From assembly GCF_050490315.1 (NCBI RefSeq), contig NZ_JBNPEO010000009.1:1-64000 (forward strand): a DNA stretch of 64,000 nt, given 5' to 3'. The notes under the pieces are model-generated. The model did no database searches. It had not been told where the DNA came from and worked only from the letters and a program-made list of their open reading frames with translations. The position numbers and the translations under genes were made by a program. Shown here piece after piece: positions 9,211-18,337 of the stretch (within the stretch, counting starts at the first letter, position 1; the number at the start of each line of letters is the position of its first letter). Source of the DNA: JBNPEO01 sp050490315. Its GTDB lineage: Bacteria > Actinomycetota > Actinomycetes > Actinomycetales > Micrococcaceae.

Positions 9211-9436
9211 GACTGAACGTCCTTCCTCCTGGTCGTGCCTACGGAGGGGACAACACTGGCCCCACGATGTTGCCCGTGTGACGGGCGCAACAAGGCGATA
9301 CTTACTGAGAATTGTAAGGCAGATGCTCTACGTTAACGAATGGTTACGTACTTCTGACCACTAGCTGGACAAGTACGCTGCCGCAACGCTACGTTGAGCC
9401 CTCATCTGCCTGAACGAGCGTCCACTGAAGGGTGTT

Positions 9437-10558
9437 TCAGTCTTGCTTGTTTGCGGGTCCGGATTCAGTATCTGATGCGCCTGTTTCCGGGGCACTTTGT
9501 TGGCGATCGGTACCGGTCTTAGTACCTAGATCGCCGTGAGTTGCTGCGAGACTATCACGTTGTTCACTCTTTGAGACGGTGGTGTCCGAATCACGGACAA
9601 CCGTGGCGCCGTCGTTATTCTCATCCTTGCTGATTTCTTCCGCAGCAACCAGCTCAGGCTCCCCACCACGCAAGTACACGGTGTCCGGGTTTGGACGTGC
9701 GCGCAGCGACAGGGCAATGAATACGATCAGTGCCAGAACAAAAACGGCAATGCTTGTCCAGACATTCAAACGTGTGGTGATGCCAAAGATAGTGATGTGC
9801 TGGGCATCATCAATACGAAGGTATTCGATCCAGACGCGACCCAGGGTGTAGTACATCGCGTAGAGCCAGAAGAGGCGGCCGCGTCGGAACTTAAAGCGTC
9901 GGTCTAGAACCAACAAGATGACAACGCCAACTACGTTCCACACGAATTCGTACAGGAATGTGGGGTGGAAAAGGGTTCCGGGAGCCATACCAGCCGGGAA
10001 ATTTGGGCTAGCCGAATCAATCTGCAGGCCCCAGGGCAAGGTGGTGGGCGCTCCGAAGAGTTCTTGATTGAACCAGTTGCCCCAACGGCCAAGAGCCTGG
10101 GCCAACAAGAGGCCGGGAGCTGCTGCGTCAAGGAATGCTGGCAACTTCACGCCTGCGCGGCGGCAACCAATCCAAGCACCAAAGGTTCCTAGGACCACGG
10201 CACCCCAAATACCCAAACCACCTCGCCAAATCTGCGGGATAAGGCTCAAATCCCCGGTGCCGTCAAAATGCGGCCCAAAGTAGGCGTCAGGCGAGGAAAC
10301 CACGTGGTACAAACGCCCGCCGATGATCCCAAATGGAATGGCCCAAATGGCAATGTCCCAAAGGCTGCCCTCCGGCGCCCCGCGGCGTTTCCACCGAGCT
10401 CCAGTGAGCGCCAAGCCCGCAACAATTCCAGCCAAGATGCACAATGCATAAGCGTGAATCGTGATGGGGCCTATGGAAAAACCCGACCAATTGGGGCTGG
10501 GGATGGACGCTGCAACGTGAACCGCAGCGTTGACCGGAGCTGAAACGATCATCGACAT
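9437..10558 (-). CDS. lgt: Prolipoprotein diacylglyceryl transferase
   Basis: Lgt adds diacylglycerol to the lipobox cysteine of prolipoproteins in the cytoplasmic membrane. The protein has about seven hydrophobic segments and the family signature GRWGNWFNQELFGAPT near residue 150, together with FGIIGGRLYHV and HPTFLYEFVWN. At 373 residues it is longer than proteobacterial enzymes because of a hydrophilic, acidic and Ser/Thr-rich tail of about 80 residues after the last membrane segment, which is common in actinobacteria. It starts 5 bp after trpA and is likely in the trp transcript. Confidence 0.95.
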   Translation of the reverse strand: MSMIVSAPVNAAVHVAASIPSPNWSGFSIGPITIHAYALCILAGIVAGLALTGARWKRRGAPEGSLWDIAIWAIPFGIIGGRLYHVVSSPDAYFGPHFDGTGDLSLIPQIWRGGLGIWGAVVLGTFGAWIGCRRAGVKLPAFLDAAAPGLLLAQALGRWGNWFNQELFGAPTTLPWGLQIDSASPNFPAGMAPGTLFHPTFLYEFVWNVVGVVILLVLDRRFKFRRGRLFWLYAMYYTLGRVWIEYLRIDDAQHITIFGITTRLNVWTSIAVFVLALIVFIALSLRARPNPDTVYLRGGEPELVAAEEISKDENNDGATVVRDSDTTVSKSEQRDSLAATHGDLGTKTGTDRQQSAPETGASDTESGPANKQD

Positions 10559-10563
10559 AAAAA

Positions 10564-11373
10564 CTAGTCCTGTTCTACTGGGACAAGCCCAGAGCTGAGG
10601 GTTCTGGTGAGCTCAGCGACCGCCGGAACGCCGCCATCACGAATAGCGGCAACCAACGCGGTTCCTACGATCACACCGTCAGCGTAGGCTGCTATCTCGC
10701 GCACATGATCAGCATTTGAAACACCCAACCCCACACAAACGCGTTCGGCGCCAGCAGCATGCGTGTCATCAACAAGTTTCTGAGCTGTCCCGCTCACGGC
10801 GGAGCGCGCACCTGTGACACCCATAATTGACACCGCGTACACAAAACCGCGGCTCGCTTCAACCGTTGCGGTGAGCCGTTCAGGTGTGGACGAGGGCGCA
10901 ACCAAAAACACTCGGTCTAGTCCGTACTTGTCCGAAGCCACAAACCATTCGCCAGCCTCTTCGGGGATGAGATCAGGAGTGATGAGCCCGGCTCCCCCAG
11001 CCTCGGCCAAGCGACGGGAAAATTCATCCACGCCCATCCGGACCACAGGGTTCCAATACGTCATGACCAAAACGGCAGCATCTGTCTTGGCGGTGATACC
11101 AGCCACTACGTCAAAAACGCTCGCTACCCTAAAACCATTGGCAATGGCTTCGGTGGTAGCTGCTTGAATCACAGAACCGTCCATCACCGGATCGGAGTAC
11201 GGAATACCAATCTCAATGATGTCGGCGCCGTTCTGCGCCATGGCAATTCCGGCGTCGATCGTTGCCTGAACATCGGGGTAGCCGGCTGGCAAGTACGTTA
11301 CTAAAGCGGAACGTCCTTGGGCCTTGGCTTTATCAATGGCTGTGGCTGATTTGCTCACGAATTCCTGGCTCAT
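10564..11373 (-). CDS. trpA: Tryptophan synthase alpha subunit
   Basis: TrpA cleaves indole-3-glycerol phosphate to indole and glyceraldehyde 3-phosphate and channels indole to TrpB. The 269-residue TIM barrel has the catalytic glutamate in ADIIEIGIPYSDPVMDG near residue 53, the catalytic aspartate in this same region, and the phosphate-binding VCVGLGVSNADHV segment. The ATG overlaps the trpB stop as ATGA, so the two subunits are coupled in translation. Confidence 0.97.
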   Translation of the reverse strand: MSQEFVSKSATAIDKAKAQGRSALVTYLPAGYPDVQATIDAGIAMAQNGADIIEIGIPYSDPVMDGSVIQAATTEAIANGFRVASVFDVVAGITAKTDAAVLVMTYWNPVVRMGVDEFSRRLAEAGGAGLITPDLIPEEAGEWFVASDKYGLDRVFLVAPSSTPERLTATVEASRGFVYAVSIMGVTGARSAVSGTAQKLVDDTHAAGAERVCVGLGVSNADHVREIAAYADGVIVGTALVAAIRDGGVPAVAELTRTLSSGLVPVEQD

Positions 11374-12740
11374 GCCGGACCTACCTCACTGGCCTTCTGC
11401 TGCGATCCCTTGGCACTACGTGTGGACAGGTTGGTGCCTTTGACGCTTCCATCTTCGTCCAAAAGGTCAAAGTACTCAGCTGCCGTCTCCACATCTTTGT
11501 CTCCACGGCCGGAGAGGTTCACAATTACAACCTTTTTGGCGGCGTCCTCGTGTTCCTGGGCAAGCCGTTGTCCCACCTTGATCGCGCCGGCCAAAGCGTG
11601 TGCCGATTCGATCGCGGGGATGATTCCCTCGGTTTGGCACAGAAGCCGGAACGCATCCATAGCCTCAGCATCAGTAATCGGCTCGTAGCTAACACGGCCA
11701 ATGTCCGCCAAATAGGAATGCTCCGGGCCAACGCCTGGGTAGTCCAATCCTGCTGAAATGGAGTGCGATTCGATGGTTTGACCGTCTTCATCCTGCATCA
11801 GGTAAGAACGTGCTCCGTGCAGCACGCCTGGACGGCCTAAGGTAATGGTGGCTGCGTGGCGACCGGATTCAACGCCCTCGCCACCGGCTTCGAAACCGTA
11901 GATCTTCACTGACGGATCATCCAAGAAACCGTGGAAGATGCCGATGGCGTTTGAACCGCCACCGATGCACGCACACACTGCATCCGGCAAGCTGCCGGTT
12001 TGTTCAATAATCTGAGCGCGCGCTTCCTCACCAATAACCTCGTGGAAAAAGCGGACCATGGCTGGGAAAGGGTGCGCTCCAGCAGCAGTGCCCAAAACGT
12101 AGTGAGTATTCTCAACGTTGGCTACCCAGTCACGAAGCGCATCGTTAATGGCGTCCTTGAGCGTCTGTGAACCATTCGTCACCGGAACAACCGTGGCACC
12201 GAGCAACTGCATTCGAGCAACGTTCAGTGCCTGACGCCGGCAATCTTCAGCGCCCATGTACACAACACATTCCAGCCCCAACAAAGCGGCAGCTGTGGCA
12301 CTTGCTACACCGTGCTGACCTGCGCCAGTCTCGGCAATCAAACGGGTTTTACCCATCCGTTTTGCCAACAGTGCCTGACCCAGGACGTTGTTGATCTTGT
12401 GTGAGCCCGTGTGGTTGAGGTCCTCACGCTTGAGGAAGATTCGGACTCCCCCAGCATGCTCAGAGAAGCGCTTGGCCTCAGTCAAAAGGCTGGGGCGGCC
12501 TGAATAGTTTTTGTTGAGTTCGGCAATTTGGGCCAAAAACTCAGGGTCAACTTTGGCCTTCTCAAAAGTTTCCTCGAGCTGATCCAACGCTGCAATCAAC
12601 GATTCGGGCATCCAGCGTCCACCGTAGGAACCAAAGTATGGTCCAGCGGCGTGGCGCAAGGACGGCTCCCCCGCAAGAAATGAGTCAACCGGCGAATCGC
12701 CGTTAGTGTCTTGAGGGTCAGAGGTGGTTGAGTCAACCAT
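11370..12740 (-). CDS. trpB: Tryptophan synthase beta subunit
   Basis: TrpB condenses indole with serine using pyridoxal phosphate. The PLP lysine lies in HTGSHKINNVLGQ near residue 110; the phosphate-binding loop GGGSNAIG and the substrate loop ETGAGQHGVA are both present. ATG at 12740 is chosen because AGGACGG stands about 8 bases upstream; a GTG three codons earlier (12749) is possible. There are extra residues at both ends compared with E. coli TrpB, including a polar tail after about residue 425, which do not touch the active site. Confidence 0.97.
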   Translation of the reverse strand: MVDSTTSDPQDTNGDSPVDSFLAGEPSLRHAAGPYFGSYGGRWMPESLIAALDQLEETFEKAKVDPEFLAQIAELNKNYSGRPSLLTEAKRFSEHAGGVRIFLKREDLNHTGSHKINNVLGQALLAKRMGKTRLIAETGAGQHGVASATAAALLGLECVVYMGAEDCRRQALNVARMQLLGATVVPVTNGSQTLKDAINDALRDWVANVENTHYVLGTAAGAHPFPAMVRFFHEVIGEEARAQIIEQTGSLPDAVCACIGGGSNAIGIFHGFLDDPSVKIYGFEAGGEGVESGRHAATITLGRPGVLHGARSYLMQDEDGQTIESHSISAGLDYPGVGPEHSYLADIGRVSYEPITDAEAMDAFRLLCQTEGIIPAIESAHALAGAIKVGQRLAQEHEDAAKKVVIVNLSGRGDKDVETAAEYFDLLDEDGSVKGTNLSTRSAKGSQQKASEVGPA

Positions 12741-12799
12741 CGCAGTCACCGTCCTGTTCGCATTTGGTTCAATGGTTTGAGTTGACTTGTTCGCTAGCT

Positions 12800-13615
12800 T
12801 TAGCGGGAAGTCATGGCTTGGGCGCCGATTGCGCGAAACTCTGCTATCCGTTGCGCCGGTTTGCCGTCGCTGACCAGAGCTTCGCCAACCAGTACCGCGT
12901 GAGCGCCGTGGCTCGCGTAGTCGGCTACATCTTGTGCACTGCGCACACCGGATTCGGCAACAACAATCGCAGAGGCCGGAATGCGGTGAGCAAGGCTGGC
13001 GAATATACCGCGATCAACATCAAGAGTTTTGAGATTGCGCACGTTCACACCAATGATCTTGGCACCCAGCGCCACAGCGCGGTCAATTTCATCCTCAGTA
13101 TGCGTCTCCACGAGCGCGTTCATACCCAGGCTGTGAGTCAGATCCAAGAATTCGCGCAATTTGGCGTCGCTAAGGGCAGCCACAATAAGCAGAATGAGGT
13201 CAGCCCCGTGTGCGCGGGCTTCCCAGATTTGGTACTCGTCAACTGTGAAGTCCTTACGCAGCAAAGGGATGCTGACACGTTCGCGGACGGCATCCAGATC
13301 TGACAGGCTGCCACCAAAGCGGCGCTGTTCAGTCAGAACACTGATCACCGACGCACCACCGTCTTGGTACTGCTCAGCTAGAGCTGCCGGGTCTGAAATA
13401 CCAGCCAATGCACCTTTAGAGGGGCTCTTGCGCTTAATCTCAGCGATCACCCGCATCTGCTCACGCGGCAACTCATCGCCACCCAAGGCGGCGTAAGCAT
13501 CGCGTGCAGCTGGCGCGGACAGCGCAATTGCCTTCAGGTCCTCTAAGGCGAGGTCCCGACGTCGTACGTCTAGGTCTTCAGTGACGCCAACAATAATGTC
13601 CTCGAGGACGGTCAC
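12800..13615 (-). CDS. trpC: Indole-3-glycerol phosphate synthase
   Basis: TrpC closes the indole ring from carboxyphenylamino-deoxyribulose phosphate. The 271-residue barrel shows IAEIKRKSPSKG (catalytic lysine) near residue 60, the PLLRKDFTVDEYQI strand, LGAKIIGVNVRNLKTL, and the phosphate site ESGVRSAQDV. As in other actinobacteria it is not fused to TrpF, and no trpF gene is visible here, so the PRA isomerase step must be done elsewhere, for example by a bifunctional HisA/PriA. GTG start at 13615. Confidence 0.96.
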   Translation of the reverse strand: MTVLEDIIVGVTEDLDVRRRDLALEDLKAIALSAPAARDAYAALGGDELPREQMRVIAEIKRKSPSKGALAGISDPAALAEQYQDGGASVISVLTEQRRFGGSLSDLDAVRERVSIPLLRKDFTVDEYQIWEARAHGADLILLIVAALSDAKLREFLDLTHSLGMNALVETHTEDEIDRAVALGAKIIGVNVRNLKTLDVDRGIFASLAHRIPASAIVVAESGVRSAQDVADYASHGAHAVLVGEALVSDGKPAQRIAEFRAIGAQAMTSR

Positions 13616-13617
13616 GC

Positions 13618-13896
13618 TTAGTGGCCGTTGCTTTTCAGCTTGCTGCCGCCCACACCGTAGCCGGCTTTGCGCATGCCAAAACCAACCAGCAAACCAATAA
13701 GCATGACCACAATGCCACCCCAGAAAATGGGGGCGCTGGCGATCACGTAAGCGATGCTAGAAACCAGGGCACCAAACAACATGATGAACACGGTGGTCCA
13801 AGCGGCCGGGCTGTTGCCGTGGCCCAAATCTGCGCCATGCAACGGCAAATCAACGTCGCTCTCGTGTGTGGAAGTGGAAGCGGTTGCTTTGCTCAT
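13618..13896 (-). CDS. HGxxPAAW membrane protein (DUF6704 type)
   Basis: A 92-residue protein with the diagnostic HGNSPAAW motif at about residues 26-33 and two predicted membrane helices (TTVFIMLFGALVSSIAYVI and a glycine-rich second helix), ending in a short basic tail. Proteins of this type are regularly found between trpE and trpC in actinobacteria and have no established function. It sits 2 bp from trpC and 67 bp from the preceding membrane protein gene, so it is probably cotranscribed with the trp genes. RBS GAGGAGATAGAC precedes the ATG. Confidence 0.85.
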   Translation of the reverse strand: MSKATASTSTHESDVDLPLHGADLGHGNSPAAWTTVFIMLFGALVSSIAYVIASAPIFWGGIVVMLIGLLVGFGMRKAGYGVGGSKLKSNGH

Positions 13897-13963
13897 GTCT
13901 ATCTCCTCAGGGTGAATACTGCTTACATTCTGCCATTATTTGACCCCATCTGAGGCCTTCGCG

Positions 13964-14650
13964 TTACGTTGGGTCTTCTCCGCGGGAGAGGCTGTCCCAA
14001 CTGTCGATTTCGTCCAAGTCCTCAGATGCCTCATGCTCGGCGTTGGTCCCCTCGCCGGTGCCTGAAGCGGCAGCCGCTGCGGCGGACTTATATCGTGTGT
14101 TCTGCTTCCAGTGCCGACCAGCCAAAAGAAGGACGACGGCGGATAGCGCCAAGAGCACCCCCGCCACCATCGCGATCACAGGAAACACTGTGGTTTGTAC
14201 GTCTGCGTTCCCCTCTGCAATGCCGGTGGCCGAAGCGATGGCGCTCTGTGCAGCACTGAGCGGATCCGCCAAGACCGTGGCGCCTGCAGAAACAATTCCT
14301 GCTGCGGAGATCACAATCATCACGGCAATAATCCAGCGAGCAACGCGGCCCGCAATGGAAGCGGCCAGCGCGCCAGCCAAGGACACTAACGCCAAGGCAG
14401 TCACAGCTGTAGCGGCTTTGGACCCAGCAACTTTCAAGGGTGCCACGCGTACATCGCTGGGATCCAGCGTGACGTTGAGCCACGTTTGGGTGGTGGTACC
14501 AAAGACCACCAAGGCCAAGGCTACCGTCAGGAGGACTACCGTGCCCTTACGGGCCCAACGCGGCGTGGTGGCCGAGCGCGAGACTGTAGTTTCGGTTATT
14601 TTTCCCCTTGAAGTATCAGATGCAGTGGGCTCTGCCTCCGAACCAGTCAC
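13964..14650 (-). CDS. Trp biosynthesis-associated membrane protein
   Basis: This 228-residue protein matches the actinobacterial 'Trp-operon conserved hypothetical' membrane family. It has about four hydrophobic helices (around residues 35-55, 80-105, 108-130 and 155-178), with a conserved extracytoplasmic QTWLNVTLDPSDVR stretch between the first two and a charged cytosolic tail. Its GTG overlaps the trpE stop as GTGA. A role in tryptophan supply is inferred only from position; no catalytic residues stand out. Confidence 0.86.
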   Translation of the reverse strand: MTGSEAEPTASDTSRGKITETTVSRSATTPRWARKGTVVLLTVALALVVFGTTTQTWLNVTLDPSDVRVAPLKVAGSKAATAVTALALVSLAGALAASIAGRVARWIIAVMIVISAAGIVSAGATVLADPLSAAQSAIASATGIAEGNADVQTTVFPVIAMVAGVLLALSAVVLLLAGRHWKQNTRYKSAAAAAASGTGEGTNAEHEASEDLDEIDSWDSLSRGEDPT

Positions 14651-16257
14651 TTTGCAGCCTCAGTTTCCGGGTTGGGTTGGGCATTTGTGTGCACCGGGGA
14701 TTTAGTCTCCTCAGCCAGCACACTGACATCCACGTCCTTGAGAGAGGCTGCGGCATGCACTGCGCGCAACGGCGCTGCCGCCTTGTTCACGGTTTCCAAC
14801 GCTTCTGATGGTTTATGTGAATCGGCAACAATGCCGCCACCGGCCTGAACGTAGGCATTGCCATGACGTAACAAGGCTGTGCGGATGGCAATGGCCATGT
14901 CCATGTCACCAGCGAAGTCAAGGTAACCGATAACACCGCCGTAAACTCCACGGCGGTATGGCTCCAGCTCGTCAAGCAAACGCAAAGCGCGTGGCTTCGG
15001 CGCGCCGGACAACGTACCTGCCGGAAAGGTTGCTGCCAAAACGTCGTATGCGGTGGCGTTGGGGGAAAGCTTTCCCACCACAGTGGACACGAGGTGCATG
15101 ATGTGGCTGAAGCGCTCCACCTCCATAAATTGGCTGACGTCCACTGTCCCTGCAACACAGACCTTGGAAAGATCGTTGCGGGAAAGATCAACTAGCATCA
15201 AGTGCTCGGCGCGTTCCTTCTGATCGGCCAAAAGCTCTTGAGCCAGCGCCTTGTCCTGTTCCACTGTTGCACCGCGCGGCCGGGAGCCAGCAATCGGGTG
15301 GGTGATGACCTCATCGCCGGTCACCGTTACCAGAGCTTCAGGGGATGAACCCACAATTGTGTATGGCTCCCCCTCGGCGTCATCAAAGCTGAACAAGTAC
15401 ATATACGGGCTGGGGTTCGTGTTGCGCAGAACGCGGTACACATCCAGCGCCGAGGACTTAGCTTCCATTTCGAAGCGCCGCGAAATCACCACTTGGAAGA
15501 CTTCGCCGTCCACAATGGCCTCTTTGCCACGGTCAATGGCGGCCATGTAGTCAGCTTCAGGCCAGCGTTCCTTAACACTCTCGGAGAACTCTTGCTCAGC
15601 CACATCCATAACCGAGATGGCTTGACTCATCGGCTGGGAAACACGCTTTAGCATTGCCTCCAGCCGTTGGACAGCTGAATGCCAGGCCTCGTCCACTCGC
15701 TCGGTGGTGTTGTTGTAATTGATGGCATTGGCGATCAACAGAACAGTGCCGTCCATGTTGTCATGCACAGCCATATCACTGATGAGGTTCATAGCGATTT
15801 CTGGCAGCGCCAAATCATCCTCGGGGCCCGCGCTCAGTTTCTCCCAATGGCGCACAGACTCCCAACCGACAAAACCGACCATGCCGGAAGTGAAGGGAGG
15901 CAGCCCCTCAAATCGCTCAGTTTTCAGCGCATCAATGGTTGCCCGGAGGGCTTCCACCGGGTTCCCGTCAACGGGAACATCGGCAGGCGGTTCACCAATC
16001 CAATGAGCCCCGCCGTTTTTGCTGGTAAGAGTCGCCGCCGAGTTAGCGCCAATAAAGGAGTAGCGGGACCAAGCTCCGCCTACAGCTGCTGATTCCATCA
16101 GGAAGGTGCCTGGCTGGCCGTCAGCGAGTTTGCGGTACAAACCGATGGGGGTTTCCGCATCTGCCAGAACTTTAAAAGTTACCGGGATAACGCGCCGGGT
16201 ACGGGCTAATTCCCTGAACTCTTCCAAGCTCGGGCTAATCATTCCTAGGTCTTTCAT
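14647..16257 (-). CDS. trpE: Anthranilate synthase component I
   Basis: TrpE makes anthranilate from chorismate, the first committed step to tryptophan. The 536-residue protein contains the feedback-site motif LMESAA near residue 52, VVISRRFEMEA, the SRPRGATVEQDK chorismate loop, and the DLSRNDLSKV and FPAGTLSGAPKPRAL segments of the C-terminal catalytic domain. ATG at 16257 is preferred because GGTGGAG precedes it and it begins 2 bp after the hisI stop; frames opening further upstream would overlap hisI. No trpG or trpD is nearby, so the glutamine amidotransferase subunit must be encoded elsewhere. Confidence 0.96.
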   Translation of the reverse strand: MKDLGMISPSLEEFRELARTRRVIPVTFKVLADAETPIGLYRKLADGQPGTFLMESAAVGGAWSRYSFIGANSAATLTSKNGGAHWIGEPPADVPVDGNPVEALRATIDALKTERFEGLPPFTSGMVGFVGWESVRHWEKLSAGPEDDLALPEIAMNLISDMAVHDNMDGTVLLIANAINYNNTTERVDEAWHSAVQRLEAMLKRVSQPMSQAISVMDVAEQEFSESVKERWPEADYMAAIDRGKEAIVDGEVFQVVISRRFEMEAKSSALDVYRVLRNTNPSPYMYLFSFDDAEGEPYTIVGSSPEALVTVTGDEVITHPIAGSRPRGATVEQDKALAQELLADQKERAEHLMLVDLSRNDLSKVCVAGTVDVSQFMEVERFSHIMHLVSTVVGKLSPNATAYDVLAATFPAGTLSGAPKPRALRLLDELEPYRRGVYGGVIGYLDFAGDMDMAIAIRTALLRHGNAYVQAGGGIVADSHKPSEALETVNKAAAPLRAVHAAASLKDVDVSVLAEETKSPVHTNAQPNPETEAAK

Positions 16258-16259
16258 AT

Positions 16260-16730
16260 TTACGCTGCTCCACCTTGGACACTTTGAATGTGGTCTACGT
16301 TGTTCCCCTGAGCCGGCACTTGCGCGGCGCCGTATGCGGGCGGGGTTCCCACCACGGCGCCCAGATCGCGTCCATCGAAGCATGTACGGGTGCCGGTGTG
16401 GCAGGCCGCACCGATCTGCTCAACACGCACTAGGAGGGCGTCGCCGTCGCAATCCAAGGCCACCGATTTGACCCACTGCTGGTGGCCAGAGGTGTCCCCC
16501 TTGCGCCAGTACTCCTGGCGTGACCTCGAATAAAACGTCACCCGGCCGGTGGTTAAAGTGCGCCGAAGGGCTTCGTCATCCATCCAGCCAAGCATCAAAA
16601 CCTCGTGGGAATCGTGCTGCTGGATAATCGCTGCTACCAGTCCTGCAGGGTCCCTTTTGAGACGCTCGGCGACCTCGGGAGACAGGACGGCTACGCCAGT
16701 TTGGTCTTGGGGGCTTAGTGGTTCAGACAT
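16260..16730 (-). CDS. hisI: Phosphoribosyl-AMP cyclohydrolase
   Basis: HisI opens the adenine ring of phosphoribosyl-AMP in histidine synthesis. The 156-residue protein has MLGWMDDEALRRT, the WRKGDTSGHQQWV motif, the metal-binding DCDGDALLV strand and the zinc-ligand segment CHTGTRTCF. It is a stand-alone cyclohydrolase; the pyrophosphohydrolase is the separate hisE gene at 19266. It leads the his-trp operon and is divergent from the gene at 16818, with an 87-bp shared upstream region. Confidence 0.95.
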   Translation of the reverse strand: MSEPLSPQDQTGVAVLSPEVAERLKRDPAGLVAAIIQQHDSHEVLMLGWMDDEALRRTLTTGRVTFYSRSRQEYWRKGDTSGHQQWVKSVALDCDGDALLVRVEQIGAACHTGTRTCFDGRDLGAVVGTPPAYGAAQVPAQGNNVDHIQSVQGGAA

Positions 16731-16817
16731 CGGCTCAATTCTAGTGCCTCAGCTTCGCGTCAAAAACTGCTTGTCCTTCTGCCCCCAAAGGGCTCTACCG
16801 TGCTAGTTTCACAAGTG

Positions 16818-17462
16818 ATGCATTTTGTAGATCCTTCCCGCGAAGTCCTGGCCGAGACGCTGCTCGCCGCCGGCCCACACTCAGCCACGCTCTGCGAAGG
16901 CTGGACCACTAAGGAATTGGCCGCTCACTTGTATTTGCGTGAGCACAAGCCGGTAGTGGGATTGGGCCTGATCTTGCGTTCGCTCGCCAAGAATTCAGAT
17001 AAAGCCACAACCAAGCTGGCAGCGACTTTGACTGAAGATGACGCATACAACAAGCTCGTGGATCGCTTCCGGGCGGGCCCGCCAGCACTGTCACCGATGA
17101 AAATTCGCGCCTTCGATGAGAGCTCGAATCTCATCGAGTACTTTGTTCACACCGAAGATATCCGCCGCGCAGCTGACCGTTGGGCACCGCGGGCGCTGGA
17201 CAATGAATACTCTGACGCGCTGTGGGACGAACTGATCAAGCGCGCAGCATTCTTGTACCGAGGGGTGGACCTTGGGATTGTGTTGGTTCATCCTTCAGGC
17301 CCTCGGCATGTGGCCAAACGAGCACCAGTATCCGTGGCGATTGTTGGCGAACCCGGCGAGTTGTTGATGCACGCTCACGGGCGCACAAAGCACGCCCTCG
17401 TCACTTTCGAAGGTCAGCCGGACGCCGTCGCACTTTTGCAGTCGGCGCACGTCGGGCTCTAA
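16818..17462 (+). CDS. TIGR03085-type metal-binding protein (DinB/MDMPI-like)
   Basis: A 214-residue protein starting MHFVDPSREVLAETLLAAG and containing CEGWTTKELAAHLYLREHKP, the N-terminal helix-bundle signature of the actinobacterial TIGR03085 family, related to mycothiol-dependent maleylpyruvate isomerase and DinB folds. Conserved histidines in AAHL and EYFVHTEDIRRA fit a metal site. ATG at 16818 agrees with the usual family N-terminus; GTG codons at 16815 and 16800 are alternatives. It is alone on the plus strand between hisI and hisF. The substrate is unknown. Confidence 0.85.
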   Translation: MHFVDPSREVLAETLLAAGPHSATLCEGWTTKELAAHLYLREHKPVVGLGLILRSLAKNSDKATTKLAATLTEDDAYNKLVDRFRAGPPALSPMKIRAFDESSNLIEYFVHTEDIRRAADRWAPRALDNEYSDALWDELIKRAAFLYRGVDLGIVLVHPSGPRHVAKRAPVSVAIVGEPGELLMHAHGRTKHALVTFEGQPDAVALLQSAHVGL

Positions 17463-17504
17463 GCCATCAAGCGCCAGCTCTCGCCCGGTTAGCAGCGCGC
17501 CTGC

Positions 17505-18287
17505 TTAGCGGACTTCGAACCCAGCTTCGCGGATGGCGGATTTGACCTGACTGATCATGCTGTCCGGGCCAAAGTGAAACACTGAAGCCGCCAGCACTGC
17601 GTCGGCGCCTGCCTGCACGGCTGGCGGGAAGTGTGCAGGGATGCCAGCACCGCCTGACGCAATAATCGGAATGTTCACTGCTGCGCGGACCAAACGAATC
17701 AGCTCCAGATCGAATCCATCTTTGGTGCCGTCTGCGTCGATCGAGTTAAGCAATATCTCACCCACACCACGATCTGCAGCTTCCTTCGCCCAGGCAATAG
17801 CGTCAATCCCGGTGCCTTGCCGCCCGCCGTGGGTGGTGACTTCGAAGCCCGACGGCGTCTTCCGTGCGTCGTTCTCCCCCACCGTTCGGCGAGCGTCCAC
17901 GGAGAGGACTAAAACCTGAGAGCCAAAGTGACGGGTGATCTCATCAATCACGGCGGGCCGGGCAACAGCAGCCGTGTTGATGGATGCTTTATCCGCACCG
18001 AAGCGCAGCAGCTTGTCCACCTCGGCGACACCACGTACCCCACCACCGACTGTCAGCGGGATAAAGACTTCTTCCGCGGTTCTTTTGACTACGTCAAACG
18101 TGGTCTCCCGGTTTCCTGATGATGCTGTAACGTCCAAAAAAGTGAGTTCATCAGCGCCTGCAAGGTCGTAACGGTGAGCGAGCTGAACCGGATCTCCGGC
18201 ATCGCGAAGACCTTTGAAGTTAACTCCCTTAACCACGCGCCCAGCATCAACATCGAGGCACGGAATCACACGAATGGCGACTGTCAC
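17505..18287 (-). CDS. hisF: Imidazole glycerol phosphate synthase cyclase subunit
   Basis: HisF works with HisH to form imidazole glycerol phosphate and AICAR. The 260-residue barrel starts VAIRVIPCLDVDAGRVVKGVNF with the first catalytic aspartate, has VGGGVR near residue 82, and a LLNSIDADGTKDGFD segment with the second catalytic aspartate, then ASGGAG. GTG at 18287 follows AGGAG. It lies 50 bp downstream of hisG; hisH and hisA are not in the window. Confidence 0.97.
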   Translation of the reverse strand: MTVAIRVIPCLDVDAGRVVKGVNFKGLRDAGDPVQLAHRYDLAGADELTFLDVTASSGNRETTFDVVKRTAEEVFIPLTVGGGVRGVAEVDKLLRFGADKASINTAAVARPAVIDEITRHFGSQVLVLSVDARRTVGENDARKTPSGFEVTTHGGRQGTGIDAIAWAKEAADRGVGEILLNSIDADGTKDGFDLELIRLVRAAVNIPIIASGGAGIPAHFPPAVQAGADAVLAASVFHFGPDSMISQVKSAIREAGFEVR

Positions 18288-18337
18288 GGTTACTCCTGAA
18301 GTACAGGGCGGAAACTATCCGCCAACGAGTGTGGGGG

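Noticed and set aside
12728..13303. 191-codon plus-strand open frame
   Set aside because: Antisense to trpC with no domain or upstream ribosome site.
16258..16383. Longer trpE start at 16383
   Set aside because: It would overlap hisI by over 120 bases; ATG 16257 has a ribosome site and the normal family N-terminus.
16731..16817. Attenuator or T-box before the hisI-trp operon
   Set aside because: The leader is short, has no Trp-codon peptide, and no paired hairpins could be drawn.
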